DNA from: Acinetobacter sp. P8-3-8
GTDB taxonomy: Bacteria > Pseudomonadota > Gammaproteobacteria > Pseudomonadales > Moraxellaceae
DNA: 64,000 nt
NCBI RefSeq assembly: GCF_000214135.1
Contig: NZ_AFIE01000001.1
Location: 62,001 to 126,000 of the forward strand
Direction: 5' to 3'
A model generated the notes under the pieces. It was given only the letters and a program-made list of their open reading frames with translations, made no database searches and had not been told where the DNA came from. Every line of letters begins with the position of its first letter. Position 1 is the first letter of the stretch. This document shows positions 46,959 through 56,428 of this stretch, piece by piece. Both the position numbers and the translations under genes were made by a program.

Positions 46959-48047
46959 ATGACGATCCCAACTTTAAATATTATTGAAGCCTCTCGAAAA
47001 GCATCAAGTAAAATGGCGAATAAAGATACGCCTTTGATTTATAATGAATGGTATGTTGCAGCATTTAAAGATGAAATCGGACGTAGTTTATTGGCAAGAA
47101 CATTCCTCAATAAACGTGTTGTAATGTACAGAACTTTGGCAGGAAAGCCGATTGCTTTAGAAGACCGTTGTGCGCATCGCTCTTTTCCATTATCTAAAAG
47201 TCATTTAGAGGGCGATGAAATCATCTGTGGTTATCATGGCTTTAAATATAATGATTCTGGTGATTTGATCGATATTCCATCACAAAAGCAATGTCCAAAA
47301 GGAATTGGAATTCACAACTATAAACTCGTTGAAAAAGGGCCATTGGTTTGGATTTGGCTTGGTGATCAAGCATTGGCAGATGAAGCGAAAATTCCTGATT
47401 TATATTGGCTAGATAATGAAAAGTGGGCTGCTACTTCAGGCTATTTTTTCCATCCAGGGAATTATGTCAGCATGCATGAAAATTTGATGGATTTAACCCA
47501 TCTCACATTCTTGCACGCAGACACGATTGGTACGCCAGACTATGCGAGCGCACCATATAAGATGGAGTTAAAAGAAGGTCATTACAAGCTGATCCGTGAG
47601 GTCGTACCAACAACGCTTTCACCTGTGTGGGGTGAAACAACAGGGTTGGCTGGAAAAAATACCGCAGCACGAATTGCAACATCAGAATTCTTGTCCCCAG
47701 GTTTACATCAAGTTAGTGTGAGTTTTTATGATTCGGCTTTGGATGAAGCAACACGAGAAACCTTTAAGATTCATACCGCTCATATCTTAACGCCCGAAAC
47801 AAACAACACTATGCATTACTTTATTGTGCATGGACGTGATTTTGCCTTGGATGATGATCATATTGAACAGTTTATGCATGAGCAGCTCTTTGCAGCATTT
47901 CAAGAAGATGTGGTTGGTTTAGGGGCTTTGGAAGAAGTTTTGGATGATCAAGATGAGCAACATTTTGAGATTTCTGCTGCAAGTGATGCACCTGCGGTTG
48001 CAACACGTATTTATTTAAAAAAACGTGCTGATCTAGAAAATGCATAA
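46959..48047 (+). CDS. Rieske non-heme iron oxygenase, VanA-like
   Basis: A 362-residue oxygenase. The Rieske centre is Cys71-x-His73 and Cys90-x2-His93 (DRCAHRSFPL, IICGYHGFKY). The mononuclear iron motif Asp178-x2-His181-x4-His186 is in ENLMDLTHLTFLHADTIG. The fold matches aryl O-demethylases such as VanA and DdmC, but the sequence differs enough from Acinetobacter VanA, as I recall it, that vanillate is not a safe call. Within an HPA island, an O-methylated phenylacetate such as homovanillate is a reasonable guess. A 12-bp hairpin follows. Confidence 0.83.
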   Translation: MTIPTLNIIEASRKASSKMANKDTPLIYNEWYVAAFKDEIGRSLLARTFLNKRVVMYRTLAGKPIALEDRCAHRSFPLSKSHLEGDEIICGYHGFKYNDSGDLIDIPSQKQCPKGIGIHNYKLVEKGPLVWIWLGDQALADEAKIPDLYWLDNEKWAATSGYFFHPGNYVSMHENLMDLTHLTFLHADTIGTPDYASAPYKMELKEGHYKLIREVVPTTLSPVWGETTGLAGKNTAARIATSEFLSPGLHQVSVSFYDSALDEATRETFKIHTAHILTPETNNTMHYFIVHGRDFALDDDHIEQFMHEQLFAAFQEDVVGLGALEEVLDDQDEQHFEISAASDAPAVATRIYLKKRADLENA

Positions 48048-48070
48048 TTTCTCATTATTGAGAATATAAG

Positions 48071-48108
48071 ATGGTCTTGTCCGTTGAAATTTAGGTGGAC
48101 AAGACCAT
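48071..48108 (+). terminator. Strong hairpin after the VanA-like gene
   Basis: Perfect 12-bp stem ATGGTCTTGTCC (48071-48082) with GGACAAGACCAT (48097-48108). There is no T-run. Confidence 0.55.
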
Positions 48109-48271
48109 GATGATTAAATAATAAAAAATATTTAAAATATAAGAAATTCCTGTGTTTGAAATTCTTAAAAAATATAAATTTTCCGTAATGAATTGATGAT
48201 TGGATCTAAGTGTTTATTTTTGCATTGTTTATTGAATATTTAAGTAAAAATGGTTGGGTTTTTAAATTTAA

Positions 48272-48318
48272 GTTAATATATTAAATTTATATTATTTAAC
48301 TATTGTTAATATATTAAT
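48272..48318. promoter_or_regulatory. Two predicted HpaR operators before the porin gene
   Basis: GTTAATATATTAAA (48272-48285) and GTTAATATATTAAT (48305-48318), each 13 of 14 to the perfect palindrome, with starts 33 bp apart (about three helical turns). They are about 90 bp before the porin start. Confidence 0.7.
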
Positions 48319-48405
48319 TATATGCTTAAAATAAGTTGCTATAGTTTTAGCATCAAGCAATACAAGTGCAATAAAAAGATCAAGGATTATGTTCAGGGAA
48401 CAATT

Positions 48406-49644
48406 ATGGATAGTTTGAGAACGTCAAAAAGAAAGCTTTTTTTAGCAGTCAGTCATTTGACCATAACAGGATTGTTGATCGGTCAACATGCAAATGCTGA
48501 TGATAACTGGAAGTTATCGCTAAAAAATGCATATATTAATCGAGATTTTGACGATACAGCCGTGAAAGATACAGGCAGTTGGTCGCAAGGGATTTCACTG
48601 TTTTATAATTCAGATTATAAGCCGACACCGATTGATCAATTAGAAATTGGTTTGGATGGATCTGTGCAGTATGCAGTACGTTTAAGTGATGATAAGCATG
48701 TTGCAGATACGGTTTTACCTTTTGATACCGAAACCCAATCTCAGGCAGATGATTTTCTCAAATATGGTGCAACGTTAAAACTTAAATATAACGATAACAT
48801 ACTGAAAGTGGGTGAGTTATGGTTAGATTTACCTGTAACTTCTGTAGATGCAAGTCGACAATTACTGGCTTCTTATTTAGGTGTTAATTTCAATAGTAAA
48901 ATCAATGATAAATTAACATTAGAAGCAGGACGAGTCACTAAGGTTTCACCAAGAAATCAAGAAGGTTTTCATAAGTTTACTTATACTTCAAATGGAGTCA
49001 AACATGATTCTGATGGGTTAAATTATATCGATTTGCGTTATCAATTTAATGATAACTTAAAGGCTGAATATTATTTTGGTAACTTAGAAGATTTATATGA
49101 TAAACACTATCTCGGTCTTGATCACCAATATAAAATAAGCGATAAATTAAGCCTGTTATCTAAGTTTAAATACTTTAATGCACAAGATTCTGGCAGTGGT
49201 TTAGATATTGATAGCCAAAATATTGGTTTAATTGAAACGCTTAAATATGATAATCATAGTTTTGGTATCGGTTATCAAAAAATTGTTGGAGATGCTTACC
49301 CAATTCCAGATGGTTTTTTACCTGAGCTATATTTCATTAACTGGAATGTAACAGGATTCTTTAAAAAAGAAGAGCAGTCGTACCATTTTATTTATGCATA
49401 TAATTTCAAAGATTACATTCCGGGTTTAAATGCGATTGCTAAATATTCTTATGGTGATCAAATTAAGATGGATAATGGTAAGGAAAATCAAGAGTCTGAG
49501 TTGAACTTGATCGGAAGTTATAACTTTCAACAACCTGCTTTGAAAGGCGTGGGTCTACAGTATTTATATGCGAAGTATGATGTGGATTATGGAAAAGATT
49601 TTGATGAAAATAGGGTGTTTCTAACCTATACCAAGAAGTTTTAA
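48406..49644 (+). CDS. OprD-family outer-membrane porin
   Basis: A 412-residue protein with a signal peptide ending near QHANADDNW. LSLKNAYINRDFDDTAVKD, GSWSQGISLFYNSDYKPTPI and LEIGLDGSVQYAVRLSDDKH are typical of OprD/OpdK-type barrels that admit aromatic and basic acids. The start at 48406 is preceded by CAGGGAACAATT; the upstream extension has no signal-peptide logic and would run into the operator region. It probably admits phenylacetate-type acids. Terminator at 49683. Confidence 0.85.
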   Translation: MDSLRTSKRKLFLAVSHLTITGLLIGQHANADDNWKLSLKNAYINRDFDDTAVKDTGSWSQGISLFYNSDYKPTPIDQLEIGLDGSVQYAVRLSDDKHVADTVLPFDTETQSQADDFLKYGATLKLKYNDNILKVGELWLDLPVTSVDASRQLLASYLGVNFNSKINDKLTLEAGRVTKVSPRNQEGFHKFTYTSNGVKHDSDGLNYIDLRYQFNDNLKAEYYFGNLEDLYDKHYLGLDHQYKISDKLSLLSKFKYFNAQDSGSGLDIDSQNIGLIETLKYDNHSFGIGYQKIVGDAYPIPDGFLPELYFINWNVTGFFKKEEQSYHFIYAYNFKDYIPGLNAIAKYSYGDQIKMDNGKENQESELNLIGSYNFQQPALKGVGLQYLYAKYDVDYGKDFDENRVFLTYTKKF

Positions 49645-49682
49645 TTTTAAGTTTCTAATTAAGACTTAATTTATTTAATTTA

Positions 49683-49720
49683 AAAATGGTCGCATTGTTA
49701 TGCGATCATTTTAATTTTTA
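49683..49720 (+). terminator. Terminator after the porin gene
   Basis: 13-bp stem AAAATGGTCGCAT (49683-49695) with ATGCGATCATTTT (49700-49712), one G-U pair, 4-nt loop, T-rich tail. Confidence 0.85.
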
Positions 49721-49821
49721 GTCGTGTTAAATTTTTATTGAGCGATTATGTTGAATGAGAAATATGACTATATAGTATTGATTTATGATAATAAAGAAAG
49801 ATGTTTTGTTTTTAAAAGTAA

Positions 49822-49835
49822 GTTAATATGTTTAC
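49822..49835. promoter_or_regulatory. Predicted HpaR operator in the hpaR leader
   Basis: GTTAATATGTTTAC, 12 of 14 matches to the perfect palindrome, 24 bp before the chosen hpaR start. This position suggests autorepression. Confidence 0.55.
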
Positions 49836-49858
49836 AAATTAAGAGTGTAGATTTATCA

Positions 49859-50284
49859 ATGAAAAAAATACGTCCGTCTTTGACCTTGGCTTTATTACAA
49901 GCACGTGAAGCTGCAATGACACATTTTAGACCTGCTTTAAACGAAGCGGGTTTAACAGAACAACAGTGGCGTATTATCCGTATTCTTTATCAATATGAAG
50001 AACTAGAAAGTAATCAACTGGCTGATTTAGCATGTATTTTAAAACCGAGTTTAACGGGTATTTTAAACCGAATGATTGATCAGGGCTTAATTTTAAAAAG
50101 AAAAGATCATAGTGATCAAAGGATTAATTTAATTACACTTGCTGAACATGGTAAGCATTGTTTTGAAATTCAAGCTGTGAAAATGGAAGCATCGTATAAC
50201 AAAATCCAAGAACAGTTTGGTGCTGAAAAAGTGCAACAGCTTATGGAGTTATTAAATGATTTGTCTAAAGTGAAATTAAATTAA
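49859..50284 (+). CDS. hpaR: HpaR: MarR-family repressor of homoprotocatechuate genes
   Basis: A 141-residue protein. PSLTLALLQAREAAMTHFRP, LTEQQWRIIRILYQYEELES and LACILKPSLTGILNRMIDQG match the HpaR group of MarR regulators, which repress the hpa meta-cleavage operon and respond to pathway aromatics. The ATG at 49859 is chosen because the family N-terminus begins there and the upstream extension covers a predicted operator. The ribosome site is weak. It converges with the MFS gene, and the stop codons overlap by 4 bp. Confidence 0.87.
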   Translation: MKKIRPSLTLALLQAREAAMTHFRPALNEAGLTEQQWRIIRILYQYEELESNQLADLACILKPSLTGILNRMIDQGLILKRKDHSDQRINLITLAEHGKHCFEIQAVKMEASYNKIQEQFGAEKVQQLMELLNDLSKVKLN

Positions 50285-51480
50285 GTTGTTTCAGTATTTT
50301 GATGGAATGACAAAACAACAAGATAGACTGCAAGGATGCAGCCAAAGGACAACATCGTGGTTTTAGCACCGATGTATGTGGCTAACAGCCCTGCTAGTAG
50401 GCCACCCACAGCATCAAAACCAAATCGAATTGAAGTATAAATTGAAACTATGCGACCACGAAGTAATGTAGGTGTGTTGCGCTGAATAAGAATATTGGTC
50501 GAAACATTGGCGCTAGAAATTCCAAAACCTAAGATTAACATGGCAAGATAATAGCTTAATTGAAGATTGATTAATCCAAGCATAAACAATGCGATAGCGC
50601 ATAAGCTGATATTGATTAAAATTCGATGTTGAATGCGTTCGAAATTCTGGGTATTGGCTAAAATTAATGAGGATAGCAAAGAACCTATACCAGCCATTCC
50701 CCATAAATAACCTAAAGTTGTTTCATTGCCTTTTAAATAATCCTTAGCCAATATGGGTAATATGGTGACATAGCTCGATGCAGTAAAATTTAGAAAAGCA
50801 ACATTGAGCATCATTCTTGAATATTGTTTATTTTTAAAAACAAAAAGATAGCCTTCCTTAAATACACTTTGAATATTACCTTTTGCCTTAGTGACTTTTA
50901 CATTTTTAATGAAAATCAAAGCGATGATTAGAAAAAAATATGAAAATGCATTCAGTATAAAACAAGTAAATGCATTACTCATTGCAAGTAAGAATCCTGC
51001 AATAGGCGGGCCAATGAAACGACATGAATTAAAAATCATGGCATTTAGGGCAAGTGCATTAGCAATGTTATTTTTATCATGTACCAAATCACTGATGAAA
51101 GATTGACGTAACGGTGTATCTATTGCAGTGAAAATACCCATAAGCAAGGAAATACTGATAATGCTGACAGTATTTAATAAGTGGGTATAGGTTAAATAAG
51201 CAAGAAGAATAGCTTGAAAGAAAAATAAGCATTGAACAAAAATGAGAGCAAGTCTTTTATTTAATTTATCAATCACTGCGCCTACAAAAGGGCTAAGTAT
51301 TAACTGAGGAGCCATTGCAAAAAATGCAATCATACCCAGTAATGCCGCTGAGTGCGTTAAATCATAAACAAGCCATGCCAAAGCTACTTGTTGTATCCAT
51401 GTCCCTAATGTGGAGAGCGTATGTCCAACAAAGTAATTTCTGAAATTTGGATAATAAAGGCTTTGGAACATTTTTGACAC
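50281..51480 (-). CDS. MFS transporter, DHA3/EntS-like exporter
   Basis: A 399-residue inner-membrane protein with about 12 helices. YPNFRNYFVGHTLSTLGTWI, then QQVALAWLVYDLT, and FVGAVIDKLNKRLALIFVQ are typical of the EntS/MdtC-like DHA3 drug and siderophore exporters. It is divergent from the metallo-hydrolase gene at 51669 across a region with a perfect predicted HpaR site. It may export toxic aromatic intermediates, although import cannot be excluded. Confidence 0.85.
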   Translation of the reverse strand: MSKMFQSLYYPNFRNYFVGHTLSTLGTWIQQVALAWLVYDLTHSAALLGMIAFFAMAPQLILSPFVGAVIDKLNKRLALIFVQCLFFFQAILLAYLTYTHLLNTVSIISISLLMGIFTAIDTPLRQSFISDLVHDKNNIANALALNAMIFNSCRFIGPPIAGFLLAMSNAFTCFILNAFSYFFLIIALIFIKNVKVTKAKGNIQSVFKEGYLFVFKNKQYSRMMLNVAFLNFTASSYVTILPILAKDYLKGNETTLGYLWGMAGIGSLLSSLILANTQNFERIQHRILINISLCAIALFMLGLINLQLSYYLAMLILGFGISSANVSTNILIQRNTPTLLRGRIVSIYTSIRFGFDAVGGLLAGLLATYIGAKTTMLSFGCILAVYLVVLSFHQNTETT

Positions 51481-51525
51481 GATAGGCTTCTTAAAACAAA
51501 TATAGAGTTGAAAAATTGATATTTA

Positions 51526-51539
51526 GTTAATATATTAAC
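51526..51539. promoter_or_regulatory. Perfect predicted HpaR operator in divergent promoter region
   Basis: GTTAATATATTAAC, identical to the site before hpaG1 (32806-32819), lies between the MFS exporter and metallo-hydrolase genes. A more degenerate TTAA-rich element follows at 51550-51563. Confidence 0.7.
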
Positions 51540-51668
51540 ATTATTAATATTAAATATGTTAATTAATTTAAATCACCATAGCCTTACAATGTGTTTTTAG
51601 TTTTCTTGTGAGAGCGGAAATACAAGACAGATTCGTCGAAGTAAGTGCATACAAATAGGGACATGGAT

Positions 51669-52604
51669 ATGTTTAAGTTTAAAGAAATAATATTGAACAC
51701 GTTGGCTGTAGGGAGTCTAGCAGTAGCAACATCGACTAGCGCTCAAGATGAGTTAATTCTACTGGGTACTAAAGGAGGGCCATCACTTTATTCACCTAAA
51801 GCATTGCCACAATCGAGCGCTATTGTGATGAATGATGATGTTTATGTCGTCGATGCTGGTTATGGTGCAAGCTATCGATTATTGGAAGCAAAAGTACCAC
51901 TTCAAAATATTAAAGCGATTTTTATTACACATTTACATAGTGATCATATTCTTGATTATCCAGCCTTATTGATGAACAGTTGGTTGAGTAGTTTAGACCA
52001 TGAAATTAAAGTGTATGGTCCTAAGGGTACCAAAGCGATGACTGAAAAATTGCTAGAAGCTTATAGCGTTGATATCAAACTACGCTATCAAGATGAGGGT
52101 CGCGAACCTTTAAGTAAATTTTTAAAAGTTTACGAATTCGATGAAGGAGATGTGTATCAAGATAAAAATGTCACAGTAACAGCTAAACGAGTACCTCACA
52201 AACCATTTAAAATGGGAGAGGCTTTTGCTTTTAAATTTGATACTGCTAAAAAGCAAAAGATCGTTTTCTCAGGAGATACCAACTATTATCCGCCTTTTGC
52301 AAAATTTGCGCAGAATGCAGACATTTTAGTACATGAAGTTGCACACACAGAAGGGATAGACCGTTTAGCTAAGCGTATGGGATATGGTCCAAGCTTTAGA
52401 GATGCAGTCATTGCACATCATATTACACCGCAGGATGTAGGCAAAACAGCAACGAATGCACATGTTAAACAACTTGTGTTAAGTCATATTGTACCTGTAG
52501 GAGATCCTGAATTGAGTGATGCAGTTTGGAAAAAAGATATTGGTGAGTTTTATAAAGGTGAAGTTACTGTAGGTCAGGATGGTATGGTGATTCCGCTGAA
52601 ATGA
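51669..52604 (+). CDS. Exported metallo-beta-lactamase-fold hydrolase
   Basis: A 311-residue protein with a signal peptide (ILNTLAVGSLAVATSTSAQ, residues 8-26) and the metal motif His88-x-His90-x-Asp92-His93 (THLHSDH). VLSHIVPVGDP carries a later metal-binding histidine, and IVFSGDTNYYPPF the bridging aspartate. The overall plan resembles the RNase Z/arylsulfatase AtsA branch, but a periplasmic location excludes tRNA processing. AGGG lies 8 bases before this ATG; the ATG at 51663 is too close. Its promoter region carries a perfect predicted HpaR site. It may release hydroxyphenylacetate-like acids from esters or sulfate conjugates. Confidence 0.8.
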   Translation: MFKFKEIILNTLAVGSLAVATSTSAQDELILLGTKGGPSLYSPKALPQSSAIVMNDDVYVVDAGYGASYRLLEAKVPLQNIKAIFITHLHSDHILDYPALLMNSWLSSLDHEIKVYGPKGTKAMTEKLLEAYSVDIKLRYQDEGREPLSKFLKVYEFDEGDVYQDKNVTVTAKRVPHKPFKMGEAFAFKFDTAKKQKIVFSGDTNYYPPFAKFAQNADILVHEVAHTEGIDRLAKRMGYGPSFRDAVIAHHITPQDVGKTATNAHVKQLVLSHIVPVGDPELSDAVWKKDIGEFYKGEVTVGQDGMVIPLK

Positions 52605-52649
52605 TCAATTTAATCAATTTCACAGAATCAATGTCACCATGAATTAGGT

Positions 52650-52680
52650 TTTCACTTCAATGATTAAAATTGAAGTGAAA
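52650..52680. terminator. Hairpin between metallo-hydrolase and paaZ
   Basis: Perfect 12-bp stem TTTCACTTCAAT (52650-52661) with ATTGAAGTGAAA (52669-52680) and a 7-nt loop. It lies between convergent genes. Confidence 0.6.
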
Positions 52681-52769
52681 GTGTCAGATTGAGAATATTG
52701 CTATTTAACATTGAGTGCTGCAATGCTAGATAAATATAAAATATTCATCTAGCTCAGTTATTCAATGTT

Positions 52770-54884
52770 TTAAGCTGCTCGTTCGACTAAAGTGAGAATG
52801 TCATAAGTCGCTACAAGTTCATCACGTTGGTTTTTGACTTTGATATCCCAAACAACGACACCATGCGCTGGTTGTGAAAGATCTTTGTGCGGTTTAGGCG
52901 TTTTTTGTTTACATGTAAGTTCAACATGAATTGTATCACCAATTTTTACAGGCTCTACAAAACGTAAATTGTCCATACCGTAGTTCGCTATAACAGGGCC
53001 AGGCGCTGCATCAACAAATAATCCAGCAGCAGCTGAAACAATGAAATAACCATGTGCAACACGGTCACCAAACAACGAATTTGCTGCTGCAATTTTGTCC
53101 ATATGCGCATAGAAGTGGTCACCACTCAAGCAAGCAAAATTCACAATATCTGCTTCAGTTACAGTTCGGCGTGCAGTAAGTAAGCGTTCACCAATGCGTA
53201 ATTCATCAAATGATTTTTTAAATGGATGTACACGATCTTCAAAAACTTCAGAACCAATCGTCCAGCTATGACTAATTTGTGTCATTACACTAGGCGAACC
53301 TTGAATAGCAGTACGTTGCATATAGTGTTTTACAGCACGTAATCCACCGAGTTCTTCACCACCACCTGCACGTCCAGGACCACCATGTACTAAGTGCGGA
53401 AGTGGAGAGCCATGTCCTGTACTTTCTTTAGCACTTTCCGCATCTAAAATATGTACACGACCATGCCAAGGTGCGACTTTAGCAATGATTTGTTCGATAT
53501 TTTGATCGGTATTTCGCATGACTGATGCGACCAAACTACCTTCGCCACGAGCAACGAGGGAAGCTAGTTCATCGATATTAGTATATGGCATTAAGGTTAC
53601 AACTGGGCCAAATGCTTCAATTTGATGAATCGTTTGGGCTTGGCTAGGTTGTTTGCAAAGTAAAACAGTAGGTGGGTAAAATGCACTTTTTTCTACATTT
53701 TCAGTCTGAATTTCAAAGTCATGGCGTAGATGGCTACCGAAAACGATTTCCGCTTCTTGGCTAAGTTGTTCAACTTTTTCAGCGACATCATATTTTTGCT
53801 TAATACTTGCCAATGCCCCCATTGTGACATGTTCATGTTCAGGATTGCCAATAACAACTTTTTGCAGTTTTGCAATCAAACGGCTTTGCACAGTGTCGAC
53901 TAACTTAGTTGGAATAAAAGCACGGCGAATCGCAGTACATTTTTGACCAGCTTTAGAAGTCATTTCTCGGAATATTTCACGAACAAATAAATCGATCGTT
54001 TCATCATTAGCATTTTCAGTCAGGATAGCACTATTGACTGAATCTGCCTCCATAGTGAATGGAATTGAGTATTGATTGAGATGTGGGTGTGCACGTAGTT
54101 TTTGACCTGTTGCAGCAGATCCTGTAAATGTGACAGTATCTTGTGGTGTTAAATACTCAAATAAATCATAGGTTTGTCCGCAAATTAATTGCAAAGCGCC
54201 TTCAGGTAAAAAACCACTTTGAAGGATGTCTTTAACAACAGCATGCGTCATTTCTGAGCCTTCAGTTGCTGGTTTTACAATACAAGGAACACCTGCTAGA
54301 AGCGTCGGAGCAATTTTTTCTAACATCCCCCAAATCGGGAAGTTAAAAGCATCGATATGGACTGCAACACCTGCTTTCGCACTCAGAATATGCTTTGCGC
54401 CAAAAGTACCGTTTTTAGATAAAGGAATCCAAGCATCTTCAATTAAAATCGTTTCATCGCTCAGTTCACGTCGAACCAAACTAGAATAAGCAAAAAGCGT
54501 TGCTATACCACCTTCAATATCGACCCATGCATCTTTACGTGTACAACCTGTAGCTTTAGAAAGAGCATAATAGTTTTCTTTACGTTCCAATAAATATTGT
54601 GCAACTTGTTTTAAGGCGTTGGCACGTTCGTGAAAGGTTAATGCTGCAATAGCAGAACCTTTTTGTTTTGCAAACTCGACAATAGCTTTGGTATCAATAC
54701 CATGGCTACTTACTTCATAAATAGCTTCACCCGTTATCGCGTGATAGACCGTACGAAAATCCTGTTGTGCAATATAGTCTCGGCCGTTGACTAAAGAACT
54801 TAATTTTTTGAGTGCTGTGGCTGTGAACTGTTGGTTGGAATCTCGTTGTTCCGCAGTATTTACGTCAGTATCCAATTCAAGCAT
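52770..54884 (-). CDS. paaZ: PaaZ: oxepin-CoA hydrolase / 3-oxo-5,6-dehydrosuberyl-CoA semialdehyde dehydrogenase
   Basis: A 704-residue bifunctional protein. The N-terminal ALDH domain (about residues 30-550) has [12 protein letters not shown] with the catalytic cysteine and [15 protein letters not shown]. The C-terminal MaoC-type hydratase domain (about 570-700) has [15 protein letters not shown] and [16 protein letters not shown]. It opens the oxepin ring and oxidises the resulting aldehyde in the phenylacetate pathway. The start at 54884 follows AAAAGGAG; the 28-residue upstream extension has no ribosome site. It is divergent from paaA. Confidence 0.93.
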   Translation of the reverse strand: MLELDTDVNTAEQRDSNQQFTATALKKLSSLVNGRDYIAQQDFRTVYHAITGEAIYEVSSHGIDTKAIVEFAKQKGSAIAALTFHERANALKQVAQYLLERKENYYALSKATGCTRKDAWVDIEGGIATLFAYSSLVRRELSDETILIEDAWIPLSKNGTFGAKHILSAKAGVAVHIDAFNFPIWGMLEKIAPTLLAGVPCIVKPATEGSEMTHAVVKDILQSGFLPEGALQLICGQTYDLFEYLTPQDTVTFTGSAATGQKLRAHPHLNQYSIPFTMEADSVNSAILTENANDETIDLFVREIFREMTSKAGQKCTAIRRAFIPTKLVDTVQSRLIAKLQKVVIGNPEHEHVTMGALASIKQKYDVAEKVEQLSQEAEIVFGSHLRHDFEIQTENVEKSAFYPPTVLLCKQPSQAQTIHQIEAFGPVVTLMPYTNIDELASLVARGEGSLVASVMRNTDQNIEQIIAKVAPWHGRVHILDAESAKESTGHGSPLPHLVHGGPGRAGGGEELGGLRAVKHYMQRTAIQGSPSVMTQISHSWTIGSEVFEDRVHPFKKSFDELRIGERLLTARRTVTEADIVNFACLSGDHFYAHMDKIAAANSLFGDRVAHGYFIVSAAAGLFVDAAPGPVIANYGMDNLRFVEPVKIGDTIHVELTCKQKTPKPHKDLSQPAHGVVVWDIKVKNQRDELVATYDILTLVERAA

Positions 54885-55064
54885 TGTTAAACTCCTTTTA
54901 CGATACACTTTTTTAAAAAAATAGATTTTTATGTTTTGTAATTTGTTCCTTAAAATAGGAATTGTCAAATATTTTTTATCAAATATTGAAGATATGAAAA
55001 TTTATTTTTATTTAAAATTTAATTAAAACAGTTGGTTGGTGATATTCTTGCAATAAATATTTAT

Positions 55065-55101
55065 GATACTAAAAAATAATTATTGATTTTTATTTTGTAT
55101 C
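55065..55101. promoter_or_regulatory. Imperfect dyad in the paaZ-paaA divergent region
   Basis: GATAC (55065-55069) and GTATC (55097-55101) flank A- and T-rich arms that continue the symmetry imperfectly. It is a candidate operator for a PaaX- or PaaR-type repressor, neither of which is encoded in the window. Confidence 0.4.
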
Positions 55102-55146
55102 GTTTTAATTTTAATGCATAGACACTTGGGATAAGTGAAGGACACC

Positions 55147-56088
55147 ATGAAAAATCATCAGCAAGATTTTGATCAAGCTATCGAAAAGGATATTTCAATT
55201 GAAGCAAAAGATTGGATGCCAGATGCATATCGTAAAACACTGATTCGCCAAATTGGGCAACATGCACATTCAGAAGTTGTTGGAATGTTGCCTGAAGGGA
55301 ATTGGATTACTCGTGCGCCTAGCTTGAAACGTAAAGCTGTATTACTTGCTAAAGTTCAAGATGAAGCGGGTCATGCATTGTATTTATACAGTGCGGCAGA
55401 AACTTTGGGTGCTGACCGTGATGAAATGATGGATAAGCTTATTGCAGGGCAAATGAAATACTCATCTATTTTCAATTATCCAACTTTAACTTGGGCGGAT
55501 GTTGCTGCAATTGGTTGGTTGGTTGATGGTGCTGCAATCGTAAACCAAGTGGCTTTGTGTCGGACTTCTTATGGGCCTTATGCACGAGCTATGGTTCGAG
55601 TTTGTAAGGAGGAAAGTTTCCATCAGCGTCAAGGTTTTGAAGCCATGATGCAATTGGCGAATGGCACACCTGAGCAGAAACAGCTTGCTCAAGATGCAGT
55701 GAATCGTTTTTGGTGGCCTGCGCAAATGATGTTTGGTCCGAGTGATGATAATTCTCCTAATAGTGCGCAGAGCATGCAATGGAAAATTAAATTATTTAGT
55801 AATGATGCGTTGCGTCAGAAGTTTGTTGATAACACTGTGCCGCAAGTCTTGATGTTAGGTCTAACCGTACCAGATCCAGATTTACGTTTTAATGAAGAGA
55901 CTGGGCACTATGAGTCTGGGGAAATCAATTGGGATGAATTTTTTGATGTTCTTGCAGGCAAAGGTCCGTGCAATCACGAGCGTATAGAAGCACGTCGTAA
56001 GGCATGGGATGGTGGAAAATGGGTACGTGATACGGCTGCTGTTTATGCGAGAAAGCAGCAAGAACAACAGATCAACAAAGTTGCTTAA
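55147..56088 (+). CDS. paaA: Phenylacetyl-CoA epoxidase subunit A (catalytic)
   Basis: A 313-residue ferritin-like diiron oxygenase subunit. [19 protein letters not shown] and [19 protein letters not shown] carry the two Glu/His-x2-His-type iron sites. It binds phenylacetyl-CoA and, with PaaB, C and E, forms the 1,2-epoxide. GAAGGACACC precedes the ATG. First gene of the paaABCDEFGHJK operon. Confidence 0.95.
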   Translation: MKNHQQDFDQAIEKDISIEAKDWMPDAYRKTLIRQIGQHAHSEVVGMLPEGNWITRAPSLKRKAVLLAKVQDEAGHALYLYSAAETLGADRDEMMDKLIAGQMKYSSIFNYPTLTWADVAAIGWLVDGAAIVNQVALCRTSYGPYARAMVRVCKEESFHQRQGFEAMMQLANGTPEQKQLAQDAVNRFWWPAQMMFGPSDDNSPNSAQSMQWKIKLFSNDALRQKFVDNTVPQVLMLGLTVPDPDLRFNEETGHYESGEINWDEFFDVLAGKGPCNHERIEARRKAWDGGKWVRDTAAVYARKQQEQQINKVA

Positions 56089-56125
56089 GTCAGTATTTAA
56101 CTCAAAATTTAAGGAAGGATATCTC

Positions 56126-56416
56126 ATGGATAATAAAAATCATTGGTCATTATTTGAAGTTTTTGTACGCAGTAAACAGGGTTTAAGCCACCGTCATGTT
56201 GGAAGTTTACGTGCTCCAGATGCTGAAATTGCTTTGCAAAATGCACGTGATGTTTATACCCGTAGAAATGAAGGGATAAGCATTTGGGTTGTAAAATCTG
56301 AGTTGATTACATCGTCACAACCAGATGAAAAAGAAGAATTTTTTGAACCAGCGCAAGATAAGGTTTATCGCCATCCAACTTTCTATAATATTCCAAATGG
56401 CATTGAGCACATGTAA
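56126..56416 (+). CDS. paaB: Phenylacetyl-CoA epoxidase subunit B
   Basis: A 96-residue small structural subunit. WSLFEVFVRSKQGLSHRHVG, SLRAPDAEIALQNARDVYTR and ISIWVVKS are strongly conserved in PaaB. The start at 56126 follows AAGGAAGGATATCTC; a longer frame reaching into paaA is an artefact. PaaB is required for activity of the epoxidase complex. Confidence 0.94.
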   Translation: MDNKNHWSLFEVFVRSKQGLSHRHVGSLRAPDAEIALQNARDVYTRRNEGISIWVVKSELITSSQPDEKEEFFEPAQDKVYRHPTFYNIPNGIEHM

Positions 56417-56428
56417 AGGGAGAGTGAA

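Noticed and set aside
46959-48047. Calling the Rieske oxygenase VanA (vanillate demethylase)
   Set aside because: The fold and motifs fit the VanA family, but the sequence around the Rieske site and N-terminus differs from Acinetobacter VanA as I recall it, gene order is reversed, and the context is phenylacetate-type catabolism. Only a family-level call is supported.
51645-51668. Upstream GTG start for the exported metallo-hydrolase
   Set aside because: It would place eight charged/polar residues before the signal peptide, and the AGGG ribosome site lies between it and the better start at 51669.
56009-56125. N-terminal extension of PaaB reaching back into paaA
   Set aside because: PaaB has a fixed length near 95 residues, and a strong ribosome site lies before the ATG at 56126.
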